This document shows positions 44,274 to 53,660 of a stretch of DNA of 64,000 bases, piece after piece (the stretch's first letter is position 1; each line of letters starts with the position of its first letter). Below the pieces are notes generated by a model. That model had not been told where the DNA came from and made no database searches. It saw nothing but the letters and a program-made list of their open reading frames with translations. Made by a program: the position numbers and the translations under genes. The stretch is from Flavobacterium sp. (GTDB lineage Bacteria; Bacteroidota; Bacteroidia; Flavobacteriales; Flavobacteriaceae): contig NZ_JAHEBT010000052.1 in the NCBI RefSeq assembly GCF_024642105.1, positions 434,001 to 498,000 on the forward strand. Reading direction: 5' to 3'.

Positions 44274-45197
44274 TTATAATTCGATATCAAATTGTGTCAA
44301 TGATTTGAATTGTTGCAATCTAGACACCACTTCTTTTTTGTCTAACGCAAGCATTCTTTCTGTTCCAAATTTCTCCACGCAGAACGAAGCCAAATTGGAA
44401 CCATAGATTACTGCGTTTTTCATATTTTCAAACGATACGTTTTCGCTTTGTGCAATAAATCCTGTGAACCCACCTGCAAAAGTATCTCCCGCTCCTGTTG
44501 GGTCAAAAACTTCTTCTAAAGGCAACGCCGGTGCAAAAAACACATTCTCATTGTGAAATAATAATGCGCCGTGTTCTCCTTTTTTGATTACCACATATTT
44601 AGGTCCCATCGTATGGATTTTAGCCGCTGCTTTCACTAATGAATATTCTCCCGAAAGTTGTCTCGCTTCCTCATCATTAATTGTGATTACGTCGATACGT
44701 TTCATCACGTCCAATAATTCTGGTAAGGCACAGTCCATCCAAAAGTTCATTGTGTCTAAAACAACTAACTTAGGTTTTACTTCCATTTGGTCCAAAACAC
44801 TGCTTTGCACCAATGGATGTAGGTTACCCAACATCACCACATCAGCATCCTTGAAGTTTTGAGGTACTTTAGGTTGGAAATCAGCCAAAACATTTAGTTC
44901 TGTAGCCAAAGTGTCTCTTGAGTTCAAATCGTTGTGGTACAAACCACTCCAAAAGAAGGTTTTACCTCCTTTTACCACTTCAAGACCTGAAATGTCAATA
45001 TTTCGAGCAGTCAATAAATCCAAATATTCTTGTGGAAAATCGTCTCCAACTACTGAAACAATAGCCGATTGCAAATTGAAAAAAGAAGCCGAAAGACCAA
45101 TATAAGTTCCAGCACCACCTAAAATTTTATCTGTTTTACCAAACGGAGTTTCAATAGCGTCGAAAGCAACCGTTCCAACAATCAATAATTTGTTCAT
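44274..45197 (-). CDS. PfkB-family carbohydrate (or nucleoside) kinase
   Basis: The ATG at 45197 starts MNKLLIVGTVAFDAIETPFG, the usual N-terminus of this group; an upstream start would add 21 unrelated residues. The 307-residue protein has the ribokinase GGAGTYIGLSA loop and the catalytic motif DPTGAGDTFAGGFTGF. The purine cluster setting suggests nucleoside or ribose metabolism, but the substrate is unknown. Confidence 0.88.
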   Translation of the reverse strand: MNKLLIVGTVAFDAIETPFGKTDKILGGAGTYIGLSASFFNLQSAIVSVVGDDFPQEYLDLLTARNIDISGLEVVKGGKTFFWSGLYHNDLNSRDTLATELNVLADFQPKVPQNFKDADVVMLGNLHPLVQSSVLDQMEVKPKLVVLDTMNFWMDCALPELLDVMKRIDVITINDEEARQLSGEYSLVKAAAKIHTMGPKYVVIKKGEHGALLFHNENVFFAPALPLEEVFDPTGAGDTFAGGFTGFIAQSENVSFENMKNAVIYGSNLASFCVEKFGTERMLALDKKEVVSRLQQFKSLTQFDIEL

Positions 45198-45303
45198 TAT
45201 TTTAGTTTCGAAATTAAGGGGCAAAGATAGTTTATAAGTTTTAGAGTTGCAAAGGTTCAAAGAGGCAAAGTGAAGAGAATTTTACATCCTCTAAATTGTA
45301 CTA

Positions 45304-45783
45304 TTACAACAGCTTTTGGTCTTCTTTTTCGTAGAATTCATCCACCGAAAGTTGTTTTTGAGTTGAAGCCATAACTGCTAATGCATCGCAACGCTCGTTT
45401 TGAGGATGGTTATTATGGCCTTTGATCCATTTAAAATCGACTTGATGCTTTTTGTAAATCAATAAAAATCGTTTCCACAAATCGGGATTTTTTTTACCCA
45501 CAAAACCTTTTTTTTCCCAACCAAAAACCCATTTTTTTTCTACTGAATCCACCACATATTTAGAATCAGAAACTACAAGAACTTTGGTGTTAGGATTTTT
45601 TAATTTTTCGAGACCGACAATTACTGCCAATAATTCCATTCTGTTATTAGTAGTATGTCGAAAACCTTCGTAGAATTCTTTTTTGTACGGTTGCCCCACC
45701 CATTCCATAACTACACCATAGCCTCCAGGTCCTGGATTGCCCTTGGCAGCACCATCGGTATAAATATGTACTTGATGTAACAT
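45304..45783 (-). CDS. rnhA: Ribonuclease HI
   Basis: The 159-residue enzyme degrades RNA in RNA-DNA hybrids. The four acidic active-site residues are visible: Asp in HIYTDGAAKGNPGPGG, Glu in NNRMELLAVI, Asp in VVSDSKYVV and Asp in NERCDALAVM, together with the His in WIKGHNNHP. The gene is in the purN-rnhA-pfkB-purF arrangement. Confidence 0.96.
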   Translation of the reverse strand: MLHQVHIYTDGAAKGNPGPGGYGVVMEWVGQPYKKEFYEGFRHTTNNRMELLAVIVGLEKLKNPNTKVLVVSDSKYVVDSVEKKWVFGWEKKGFVGKKNPDLWKRFLLIYKKHQVDFKWIKGHNNHPQNERCDALAVMASTQKQLSVDEFYEKEDQKLL

Positions 45784-45845
45784 TGTAAGGTTATGGGGTT
45801 ATTGGTTTAGAAAGTTATAAGTGATAGGACTCAGATCGTTACTGA

Positions 45846-46412
45846 CTATCCGTTAGTTATCAATTTTTCAATCACTACTGGAAAATGGTCTTGTTCCAAT
45901 TCATGAATTTTAGCAGCAACTACTTCTGGAGTATCGCTAATTAAAACCGTTACTTCTTTTTGAAAAATAACATTTCCTTCATCGTAATTTTCATTGACAT
46001 AATGAATGGTAATTCCTGTTTTAGACTCTTTATTTTCAACTACAGCACGGTGTACATGCATTCCATACATGCCTTTACCTCCGTATTTAGGCAATAAAGC
46101 AGGATGAATATTAATTATTTTATCAGGATAAGCGGCCACGATTGTTTCTGGGAATTTTAATAAAAACCCGGCGAGCACAATTAAATCGGGTTGAATTGTA
46201 TTAATTTCTTGTAGTACTTTTCCTGTTTCTAAATCGTTTTTGGAAAAAACTTGAGATGGGACTTGGTACTTTTCAGCGCGCTGTATCACTTGAGCATCAG
46301 CTTTATTAGTAAATACTGCTTCTACCGAAGCTGTTTTCGTTGCCTTAAAATAGCGAATAATATTTTCCGCATTAGTACCCGAACCAGAAGCAAAAATTAC
46401 AATTTTTATCAT
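45846..46412 (-). CDS. purN: Phosphoribosylglycinamide formyltransferase
   Basis: This 188-residue enzyme transfers a formyl group from 10-formyl-THF to GAR, step three of purine synthesis. Motifs: IVIFASGSGTNAENIIRYF (phosphate loop), NIHPALLPKYGGKGMYG with the catalytic His, and HYVNENYDEGNVIFQ with the catalytic Asp. Confidence 0.95.
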   Translation of the reverse strand: MIKIVIFASGSGTNAENIIRYFKATKTASVEAVFTNKADAQVIQRAEKYQVPSQVFSKNDLETGKVLQEINTIQPDLIVLAGFLLKFPETIVAAYPDKIINIHPALLPKYGGKGMYGMHVHRAVVENKESKTGITIHYVNENYDEGNVIFQKEVTVLISDTPEVVAAKIHELEQDHFPVVIEKLITNG

Positions 46413-46528
46413 GTTTTCAACCTATTTAGTATGCAAAAAAAGGGATAAAAAACGGAAAAAAATAGCATTCTTAAACCTTTGTTAAAATAAATTTTATATT
46501 TTCGTTCGCACATTTATTAACTAAATAG

Positions 46529-46557
46529 TTGTTTTAAAATAAAGTTTTTTATTTTTG
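46529..46557 (+). promoter_or_regulatory. Predicted promoter of acpP
   Basis: TTG (46529-46531), an 18-base spacer and TATTTTTG (46550-46557) are a close match to the Bacteroidetes consensus, 30 bases before the acpP ATG. Confidence 0.6.
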
Positions 46558-46587
46558 CCAACAAATTAAATTCTAAAATTAAAGATT

Positions 46588-46824
46588 ATGTCAGACATTG
46601 CATCAAGAGTAAAAGCGATTATCGTAGACAAATTAGGTGTTGACGAAAACGAAGTTGTAACAGAAGCAAGCTTCACTAACGATTTAGGAGCTGACTCCTT
46701 AGACACTGTAGAGCTTATCATGGAATTCGAAAAAGAATTTGATATTCAAATTCCAGACGATCAAGCAGAAAACATTGCTACTGTAGGTCAAGCAATCTCT
46801 TACATCGAGGAAGCTAAAAAATAA
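46588..46824 (+). CDS. acpP: Acyl carrier protein
   Basis: The 78-residue acidic four-helix protein carries acyl chains on a phosphopantetheine arm attached to Ser in [18 protein letters not shown]. Standard length and ends. Confidence 0.98.
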   Translation: MSDIASRVKAIIVDKLGVDENEVVTEASFTNDLGADSLDTVELIMEFEKEFDIQIPDDQAENIATVGQAISYIEEAKK

Positions 46825-46830
46825 TACTAA

Positions 46831-46860
46831 AACACCCGATACTTTTTGTACTCGGGTGTT
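46831..46860 (+). terminator. Hairpin after acpP
   Basis: AACACCCGA pairs with TCGGGTGTT, a clear stem followed by an AT-rich stretch, six bases after the acpP stop. It could terminate most transcripts before fabF. Confidence 0.65.
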
Positions 46861-46922
46861 ATTATTTTTCTTAAATTTAATACATGATTGAATTTCAATC
46901 AAAAACACATATATAATTCAGC

Positions 46923-46968
46923 ACCCACAGCTCTTTTGTAATACTAATACAAAAAAGAAATCGTGGGT
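46923..46968 (+). terminator. Second hairpin before fabF
   Basis: Outer arms ACCCAC / GTGGGT enclose inner arms TTTTGTA / TACAAAA, with a T-rich tail. It ends 32 bases before fabF. Confidence 0.5.
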
Positions 46969-47000
46969 TTTGTTTGTTTAAAGATAAAAATACAGAAGCT

Positions 47001-48254
47001 ATGGAATTACGTCGCGTAGTTGTTACAGGTTTAGGAGCATTAACTCCTATTGGAAATAACATTCAAGAATATTGGGACGGACTAATTAACGGCGTTAGTG
47101 GTGCTGCTCCTATCACTTATTTTGATGCTTCAAAATTCAAAACGCAATTTGCTTGTGAATTGAAGAACTTCAACGTTGAAGATTTTATTGATCGAAAAGA
47201 AGCTCGAAAAATGGATCGCTACGCGCAATATGCAGTAGTTTCTTCAACAGAAGCAATGAACGATGCTAATTTTGATTTAGAAAAATTAGACAAAGATCGT
47301 GCAGGAGTGATCTGGGGATCAGGAATTGGCGGACTAGAAACATTTCAAATTGAAGTGTTGAATTTTGCTGCTGGCGATGGAACTCCAAAATTCAATCCAT
47401 TTTTTATCCCAAAAATGATTGGTGATATTGCTTGCGGACACATTTCTATAAAATACGGTTTTAGAGGCCCTAATTTTGGAACTGTTTCAGCATGTGCATC
47501 ATCAACAAATGCAATTATTGACGCATTTAATTATATTCGTTTAGGCCATGCCGATGTAATGGTAACTGGTGGTTCTGAAGCTGCAGTAACTATTGCTGGT
47601 ATGGGTGGATTTAACGCCATGCACGCCCTTTCTACTAGAAATGACGATCCGAAAACTGCTTCAAGACCAATGGACAAAGACCGTGACGGATTTGTACTTG
47701 GCGAAGGAGCTGGAGCCTTAATATTAGAAGAATATGAACATGCAGTAGCTCGTGGCGCTAAAATTTATTGTGAAATTGGCGGAGGCGGAATGTCAGCTGA
47801 TGCGTATCATATTACAGCACCACATCCAGAAGGATTAGGTGCAAGAAATGTAATGTTGAACTGTTTGAGAGATGCGGGTTTAAAACCTACAGATGTTGAC
47901 GGTGTAAATATGCACGGAACTTCAACTCCATTAGGTGATTTAGCCGAGTCTAAAGCCATCGAACAAGTTTTTGGCGATCACGCTTACACTATGAACTTGA
48001 ATTCAACTAAATCAATGACAGGTCACCTTTTAGGTGCTGCTGGAGCAATTGAAACTATTTCGTCTATTCTTTCTTTGAAATACGGAATTATTCCTCCAAC
48101 AATCAATCATTTCACAGACGATGAAAGTATCGATCCAAAATTAAACTTCACTTTTAACGTAGCTCAAAAAAGAGATGTTAAAGTATTGATGAGTAATACT
48201 TTTGGTTTTGGTGGACACAATGCCTGTGTATTGGTTAAAAAATTAGACATCTAA
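47001..48254 (+). CDS. fabF: Beta-ketoacyl-ACP synthase II
   Basis: The elongation ketosynthase of fatty acid synthesis. The ATG at 47001 (MELRRVVVTGLGALTPIGN) is preferred; an upstream in-frame start adds nine residues. The 417-residue protein has the Cys-His-His triad: Cys in VSACASSTNAIID, His in VNMHGTSTPLGD and His in STKSMTGHLLGAAGA. Confidence 0.97.
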   Translation: MELRRVVVTGLGALTPIGNNIQEYWDGLINGVSGAAPITYFDASKFKTQFACELKNFNVEDFIDRKEARKMDRYAQYAVVSSTEAMNDANFDLEKLDKDRAGVIWGSGIGGLETFQIEVLNFAAGDGTPKFNPFFIPKMIGDIACGHISIKYGFRGPNFGTVSACASSTNAIIDAFNYIRLGHADVMVTGGSEAAVTIAGMGGFNAMHALSTRNDDPKTASRPMDKDRDGFVLGEGAGALILEEYEHAVARGAKIYCEIGGGGMSADAYHITAPHPEGLGARNVMLNCLRDAGLKPTDVDGVNMHGTSTPLGDLAESKAIEQVFGDHAYTMNLNSTKSMTGHLLGAAGAIETISSILSLKYGIIPPTINHFTDDESIDPKLNFTFNVAQKRDVKVLMSNTFGFGGHNACVLVKKLDI

Positions 48255-48263
48255 AATAGTACT

Positions 48264-49004
48264 ATGCGTATTATTAGAAAAATATTTTCGAAATCCCGTT
48301 CTCTTGAAGACGGGATTTTTTTTGGCGCTATCGAAAAAATCTTAGGATTTGCACCTAAAAACATTGATTTTTATAAAAAAGCATTCACGCATCGTTCCTC
48401 TAATATTTTAGACGAAGTGGGCAATCCTATTAATTACGAGCGTTTAGAATTTTTGGGTGACGCCATGTTAAGCGCGGTGATTGCTGCACACCTTTTCAAT
48501 GAAGCGCCAACTGGTGACGAAGGTTACTTAACTAAAATGCGTTCCAAAATTGTCAGTAGAGAGCATTTAAACGAACTAGGTAAAGACTTAAATCTAGTTC
48601 AATTTGTTGAAAGTAAAGTACCCGTTCAACACTTTGGAGACAACATACATGGAAACATATTTGAGTCCTTAGTAGGTGCAATTTATTTGGATAAAGGATA
48701 CGAATTCTGCAAAAAATTCATTCAAAAAAGAGTTATTACTCCTTATGTTGACATTGCTCGACTAGAAGGTAAAGTAATTAGCTACAAAAGCTTAGTTATC
48801 GAATGGTGTCAAAAAGAAAAAAGACAATTTCATTATGATATTTTTGAAGATAATGGCATTGACGGGGAACGACTTTTTGGCGTTAAATTAAGTATTGACG
48901 AAAAAGTAATTGCCAAAGCCAGAGCTACTTCCAAAAAGAAAGCAGAAGAAAAAGCATCTCAACGTGCCTATTTTGCATTTCAAGAAAAAATAGATAAAAA
49001 ATAA
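48264..49004 (+). CDS. rnc: Ribonuclease III
   Basis: The 246-residue double-strand-specific ribonuclease has the catalytic signature NYERLEFLGDAMLSAVIA and HGNIFESLVGAIYLDKGY. A C-terminal double-stranded RNA-binding domain ends with KARATSKKKAEEKASQRAYF. It follows fabF by nine bases, a frequent arrangement (acpP-fabF-rnc). Confidence 0.97.
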   Translation: MRIIRKIFSKSRSLEDGIFFGAIEKILGFAPKNIDFYKKAFTHRSSNILDEVGNPINYERLEFLGDAMLSAVIAAHLFNEAPTGDEGYLTKMRSKIVSREHLNELGKDLNLVQFVESKVPVQHFGDNIHGNIFESLVGAIYLDKGYEFCKKFIQKRVITPYVDIARLEGKVISYKSLVIEWCQKEKRQFHYDIFEDNGIDGERLFGVKLSIDEKVIAKARATSKKKAEEKASQRAYFAFQEKIDKK

Positions 49005-49117
49005 TACGATTTTCTCCAATCTATAACGTTTTCGTTGATAATTTAACAAAATCAACGCAGGTTTCAGGCTACAAGCTAAATTAGAAATAGTATATTTACA
49101 CCTTATTTTGTGATGAA

Positions 49118-49606
49118 ATGGCTATTCATAAATTAGATCTTGACGATTTCGACGAAATAGATTATTATCTAATTGCCATTCATACTACATTGGAAGATTA
49201 CCGATTGGCTTATTTTATCAATCAACACCTTCCAATCAATTTAAGTAAAAGTAAAGAGGAAATTCACATTAGCATTAAGGAAGGTGAAACCCAATTTTCA
49301 AGATTTTACTTTAATGACGAAGATAATTTCATTTCTTGGAATCTGATTCAGAACAAAAATGAGGTTATTGGACAAAAAGAAATAATAAACCAAGATTTAT
49401 TTTCAAACAGTTCTCAGGAAGTGGCCACAAAAGTGTTTTTACTTCCCGAATTGAAAAAGGTGGATTATTTTTTAAAAATTGAAAGCGATGAAGATGACGT
49501 AAAAATCACTGACATTATAAGAAAACTAAAAACCATTAAAAGTCTATCTACCGTTTATGTAGTGGACACAGAAACCATAAAATCTAAAAACAATTTAATT
49601 TTTTAA
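49118..49606 (+). CDS. IPExxxVDY family protein
   Basis: The 162-residue protein carries the motif that names this Bacteroidetes family (here LLPELKKVDYFLKIE). It starts MAIHKLDLDDFDEIDYYLIA and is otherwise unannotated. It sits between rnc and pyk as in many relatives. The function is unknown. Confidence 0.9.
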   Translation: MAIHKLDLDDFDEIDYYLIAIHTTLEDYRLAYFINQHLPINLSKSKEEIHISIKEGETQFSRFYFNDEDNFISWNLIQNKNEVIGQKEIINQDLFSNSSQEVATKVFLLPELKKVDYFLKIESDEDDVKITDIIRKLKTIKSLSTVYVVDTETIKSKNNLIF

Positions 49607-49611
49607 TAGAA

Positions 49612-51045
49612 ATGCTTAAAACAAACAAGAAAACAAAAATTGTAGCCACACTTGGACCTGCATGCAGCACTAGAGAGATCATCAAAGACATGATTGAGGC
49701 AGGAGTTAATGTGTTTAGAATAAATTTTTCGCATGCCGATTATAATGATGTTAAAGAACGAATTAACGCTATCCGTAGTATCAACGAAGAATACGGTTAT
49801 ACAACAGGAATATTAGCCGACTTACAAGGGCCTAAACTTCGTGTAGGAGTTATGGAAGAAGGTGTAGTAGTAAACGATGGTGATTTAATCACTTTTACTA
49901 CAGCCGAAGATATCATTGGAACAAAAGACAGAGTTTTCATGAAATACCAAAACTTTCCAAACGATGTAAATCCGGGGGAAAGAATTTTGTTAGATGATGG
50001 AAAATTGATTTTCGAAATTGTTTCAACTGACAAAAATACTGAGGTAGTTGCTAAAGTTATCCAAGGTGGTGAATTGAAATCTAAAAAAGGAGTTAACCTT
50101 CCAAATACTAAAATTTCACTTCCGGCATTGACTGAAAAAGATATTGCAGATGCTATTTTTGCTATTGGACAACAAGTAGATTGGATTGCACTTTCATTCG
50201 TAAAAACACCAAGAGACTTACAAGACCTTCAAGAATTAATCGCTGAGCATTCCGAATTTAAAATTCCAATTGTTGCCAAAATCGAAATGCCAGAAGCATT
50301 AGAGAATATGGACAAAATTGTAGCTTATTGCGACGCTTTAATGGTAGCTCGTGGAGATTTAGGGGTTGAACTTCCTGCTCATGAAGTACCATTGGTACAA
50401 AAAGAATTAATCGTAAGAGCTAAAACAGCTCGTATCCCAGTTATTGTAGCAACACAAATGATGGAAACGATGATTACTAGTTTAACTCCAACTCGTGCTG
50501 AAGTAAACGACGTAGCTAACTCGGTTATGGATGGTGCTGATGCAGTAATGCTTTCTGGAGAAACAGCAGCAGGAAATTATCCTGTTCAGGTTATTCAAAA
50601 AATGACTCAAATCATTGAAGCAGTAGAAGATTCTCCGCTAATCAAAGTGCCTCAAAACACGCCACAAGTTAGAACGAATCGTTTTATTACTAAAACAATC
50701 TGTCAACACGCAGCACAAATGGCTAATGTGATCAAAGCAAAAGCGATTTGTACATTAACTAATAGTGGATATACTGCTTTCCAAATTTCTTCTTGGAGAC
50801 CATCAGCTCATATTTTAGTTTTTACATCAAACAAACGAATCTTAACTCAATTGAACTTGTTATGGGGAGTTAAATCTTTCTACTATGCTAAATCGGTTAG
50901 TACTGATGACACGGTAACCGATGTAAATGAAATGGCAAGACAAAAGGGATATGTTGAAAAAGGTGATTTCTTAATCAACTTAGCAGCGATGCCTATTACT
51001 GACAAAGGAATGGTAAATACTTTAAGAGTTTCTGAAATAGAATAA
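49612..51045 (+). CDS. pyk: Pyruvate kinase
   Basis: The 477-residue enzyme makes ATP and pyruvate from phosphoenolpyruvate. Motifs: TKIVATLGPACSTRE, RINFSHADY, ADLQGPKLRVG, PIVAKIEMPEALENMD with the catalytic Lys, MVARGDLGVELP, and VANSVMDGADAVMLSGETAAG. Five bases after the IPExxxVDY gene. Confidence 0.97.
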   Translation: MLKTNKKTKIVATLGPACSTREIIKDMIEAGVNVFRINFSHADYNDVKERINAIRSINEEYGYTTGILADLQGPKLRVGVMEEGVVVNDGDLITFTTAEDIIGTKDRVFMKYQNFPNDVNPGERILLDDGKLIFEIVSTDKNTEVVAKVIQGGELKSKKGVNLPNTKISLPALTEKDIADAIFAIGQQVDWIALSFVKTPRDLQDLQELIAEHSEFKIPIVAKIEMPEALENMDKIVAYCDALMVARGDLGVELPAHEVPLVQKELIVRAKTARIPVIVATQMMETMITSLTPTRAEVNDVANSVMDGADAVMLSGETAAGNYPVQVIQKMTQIIEAVEDSPLIKVPQNTPQVRTNRFITKTICQHAAQMANVIKAKAICTLTNSGYTAFQISSWRPSAHILVFTSNKRILTQLNLLWGVKSFYYAKSVSTDDTVTDVNEMARQKGYVEKGDFLINLAAMPITDKGMVNTLRVSEIE

Positions 51046-51063
51046 TAGAATCTATTTATAGTT

Positions 51064-51093
51064 AAAAAAGCCCTCTTTCGGAGGGCTTTTTTT
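51064..51093 (+). terminator. Terminator of pyk
   Basis: AAAAAAGCCCTC TTTCG GAGGGCTTTTTTT is a textbook terminator. Confidence 0.9.
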
Positions 51094-51142
51094 ATTGTAA
51101 AATTTTATGAATAAATAAACATTTAGTTATCAAAATATATTT

Positions 51143-51150
51143 TACTTTTG
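51143..51150 (+). promoter_or_regulatory. Predicted -7 element of the Bax-inhibitor gene
   Basis: TACTTTTG lies 21 bases before the ATG at 51172. No TTG at the ideal distance. Confidence 0.35.
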
Positions 51151-51171
51151 AACAACTAAATCTAAAGTATT

Positions 51172-51933
51172 ATGAGTTCAAATTCAAAAAACCCGTTTTT
51201 AAACAATAAAATTTTTACTTCTGCCAAAGAAGAAGTTCACGAAGCAACAATAATTGGTCACGAACAAACAATGACTATAGCCGGAACCATGAACAAAAGT
51301 TTAATTCTGTTTTTACTTTTGACCGCAGCTGCTATGATAACTTGGTGGATGGCAGCTAATGGACAAAGTCCAATGGTTCCAATGATTGGAGGCGCTATTA
51401 TGGGACTTATTCTAGTAGTAATTGCAACTTTCAAACCGCAACTTTCTGGTTATTTAGCCCCTGGATACGCTATTTTTGAAGGCTTATTCATTGGGGGAAT
51501 CTCAGCAATATTTGAAATTAAATATCCCGGAATCGTAACCCAAGCCGTTGGAGCTACATTGGTAACCTTTGCCATTTGTTTGGGATTATACAAATTCAAA
51601 ATTGTTCAAGTTACTGAACGTTTCAAATCCATCGTAATAGCAGCGACATTAGCCATTGCTACTTATTACTTGATTTCTTGGTTGATTTCTTTATTTACCA
51701 ATTTTGTGCCTGTACACTATGGAAATTCGATGATGAGTATTGGAATTAGTGTTTTCGTTATTGTAATTGCTGCCATGAACTTATTCCTTGACTTTGACCA
51801 AATTGAAGAAGGTGCCAATAGAAAAATGCCAAAATATATGGAATGGTATGGCGCTATGGGATTGATGATTACCTTGGTTTGGTTGTATATGGAATTCTTA
51901 CGATTGCTTTCAAAACTAAACAGTAGAGATTAG
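51172..51933 (+). CDS. Bax inhibitor-1/YccA family membrane protein
   Basis: The 253-residue protein has about seven transmembrane helices (for example SLILFLLLTAAAMITWWMAA and YLISWLISLFTNFVPVHY) and ends with LDFDQIEEGANRKMPKYMEWYG, the family signature. Members are calcium-leak channels or stress proteins; the role here is not known. Confidence 0.9.
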   Translation: MSSNSKNPFLNNKIFTSAKEEVHEATIIGHEQTMTIAGTMNKSLILFLLLTAAAMITWWMAANGQSPMVPMIGGAIMGLILVVIATFKPQLSGYLAPGYAIFEGLFIGGISAIFEIKYPGIVTQAVGATLVTFAICLGLYKFKIVQVTERFKSIVIAATLAIATYYLISWLISLFTNFVPVHYGNSMMSIGISVFVIVIAAMNLFLDFDQIEEGANRKMPKYMEWYGAMGLMITLVWLYMEFLRLLSKLNSRD

Positions 51934-51950
51934 TTATAAACCTACCCAAT

Positions 51951-51992
51951 AACAACAAACCCATTAAGAAATTTCTTAATGGGTTTGTTGTT
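51951..51992. terminator. Palindromic terminator 1
   Basis: AACAACAAACCCATTAAGAA pairs perfectly with TTCTTAATGGGTTTGTTGTT, between the convergent ends of the Bax-inhibitor gene and dinB. Confidence 0.75.
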
Positions 51993-51997
51993 TAAAA

Positions 51998-52032
51998 AAA
52001 GGCTTCCAGCCTTCAGAAGGCTGGAAGCCTTT
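51998..52032. terminator. Palindromic terminator 2
   Basis: AAAGGCTTCCAGCCTTC pairs with GAAGGCTGGAAGCCTTT, a long perfect stem directly before the dinB 3' end. Confidence 0.75.
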
Positions 52033-52038
52033 AATATA

Positions 52039-53120
52039 TTAAAAAGCAAACTGTAATTGCACCACTACCGTTTTCTTTTGTTCTGTATTCAAATTACTCA
52101 ACGAAATTCCGAGTAGCCGAACAGAATCTTTCATTCGCTCTTGGTACAACAACTCTTTTACATTTTCTAAAATCAAACCTTTATCAGCAATAAAATAAGG
52201 TACCGTTTACTCCTTGTTTGTTGTGTAAAATCGCTGTATTTGATTTTCAAGGTCACTGTTTTTCCTGCAATATTGTATTTTTTTAAACGACGTTCTAAGC
52301 TGACCGCAATTTTTTCAAGTTGTTCCAACATAAAAATTTCAGAAGACAAATTGGTATCAAAAGTATGCTCTGCCGCAACTGATTTTGTGATTCGATCAGG
52401 TTTCACTTCGCTATTGTGAATGCCACGCACGACATGATAATAAAACACACCCGATTTACCAAAATGGGTTGATAAAAATTCCAATGATTTACTCTTTAAT
52501 TCTAATCCAGTAAAAATCCCTAGTTGATACATTTTCTCTGTGGTAACTTTACCCACACCATAGAATTTTCGAATAGGCAATACTTCTAAAAATGAGAGAA
52601 CTTCCTCTGGATTGACCGTCTTTTGTCCGTTAGGTTTGTTGTAATCACTTGCAATTTTGGCCACAAATTTATTTACTGAAATTCCTGCCGAAGCAGTCAA
52701 ACCTACCTCGTTCAAAATACGCAATCTAATTTCCTGCGCTAATAAGGTGGCGCTGGGGTTTCCTTTTTTATTATGAGTGACATCCAAATAGGCTTCGTCA
52801 AGCGAAAGTGGTTCTACCAAATCCGTATACTCATGAAAAATGGTATGAATCTTTTTTGAAATTTCTTTGTAACGCTCAAAACGAGGTTTGACAAAAATAA
52901 GTTCGGGACAATTTTTTTTAGCTAAAACGCCACTAATCGCACTTCGAACACCAAATTTTCTAGCTTCATAACTTGCCGCCGCTACCACTCCTCTGTTTTC
53001 AGAACCTCCAACAGCAATGGGTTTTCCTCTCAATTCTGGATTATCCATCTGCTCCACAGAAGCATAAAATGCATCCATGTCAATGTGAATAATCTTTCTA
53101 TTAGAGTTATTTTCGAGCAT
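52039..53120 (-). pseudogene. dinB: DNA polymerase IV with an apparent one-base frameshift
   Basis: The Y-family translesion polymerase has its catalytic acids in HIDMDAFYASVEQ and SLDEAYLDVTHN and a normal palm-finger-thumb. The first frame stops at 52173 after 315 residues with an aberrant tail (RSKRYLILLLIKV). A second frame continues the expected sequence TVPYFIADKGLILENVKELL, then NTEQKKTVVVQLQFAF, to a stop at 52039-52041. Restoring one A in the A-run near 52206-52208 would join them into a normal 360-residue protein with a complete little-finger domain. This may be a true mutation or a homopolymer sequencing error. Confidence 0.88.
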
Positions 53121-53124
53121 AGCA

Positions 53125-53132
53125 CAAATTTA
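53125..53132 (-). promoter_or_regulatory. Predicted -7 element of dinB
   Basis: On the minus strand TAAATTTG ends four bases before the dinB ATG, so the leader would be nearly absent. A TTG at the usual distance is not clear. Confidence 0.35.
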
Positions 53133-53190
53133 TACAAAAAGGATTAGTTGAAAACACCTAACTTTGAAAACAAGAAAATCAATTGGATCG

Positions 53191-53658
53191 ATGGTAGAAA
53201 TAGAACGCAAATTTTTAGTCACTTCAAACGCATTTAAAAGCGACGCTTTGCGCGAAAATCATATTGCACAAGGCTATTTAAATTCCACCCCTGAACGTAC
53301 AGTACGTGTGCGTATAAAAGGCGAAAAAGGATTTCTAACTATTAAAGGAAAAACAAACGAAGCAGGAATGTCGCGTTTTGAATGGGAAAAAGAAATTCCA
53401 GTTGCTGAAGCAAAGGAATTATTGCTATTGTGTGAAAAAGGAGTAATTGAAAAAATCCGCTATGAGATACAAGTGGGGCTACATCTATTTGAAGTAGACG
53501 AATTCTACGGAGAGAACGAAGGTTTAATTATGGCTGAAGTAGAATTACAATCAGAAGCTGAAGTTTTTGAAAAACCAATTTGGCTGGGAGAGGAAGTGAC
53601 TCAAGATCATCGTTATTATAATTCTTATTTAAGTCAACGTCCATTCAAAAGTTGGTAG
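53191..53658 (+). CDS. CYTH-domain protein
   Basis: The ATG at 53191 starts MVEIERKFLVTS, with the ExExK signature (VEIERK) that defines the CYTH/triphosphate-tunnel fold. The 155-residue protein also has VRVRIKGEKGFLTIKGK and the acidic strand GLIMAEVELQSE. Members hydrolyse tripolyphosphate or act as adenylate cyclases or thiamine triphosphatases; the substrate is unknown. Confidence 0.92.
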   Translation: MVEIERKFLVTSNAFKSDALRENHIAQGYLNSTPERTVRVRIKGEKGFLTIKGKTNEAGMSRFEWEKEIPVAEAKELLLLCEKGVIEKIRYEIQVGLHLFEVDEFYGENEGLIMAEVELQSEAEVFEKPIWLGEEVTQDHRYYNSYLSQRPFKSW

Positions 53659-53660
53659 AA

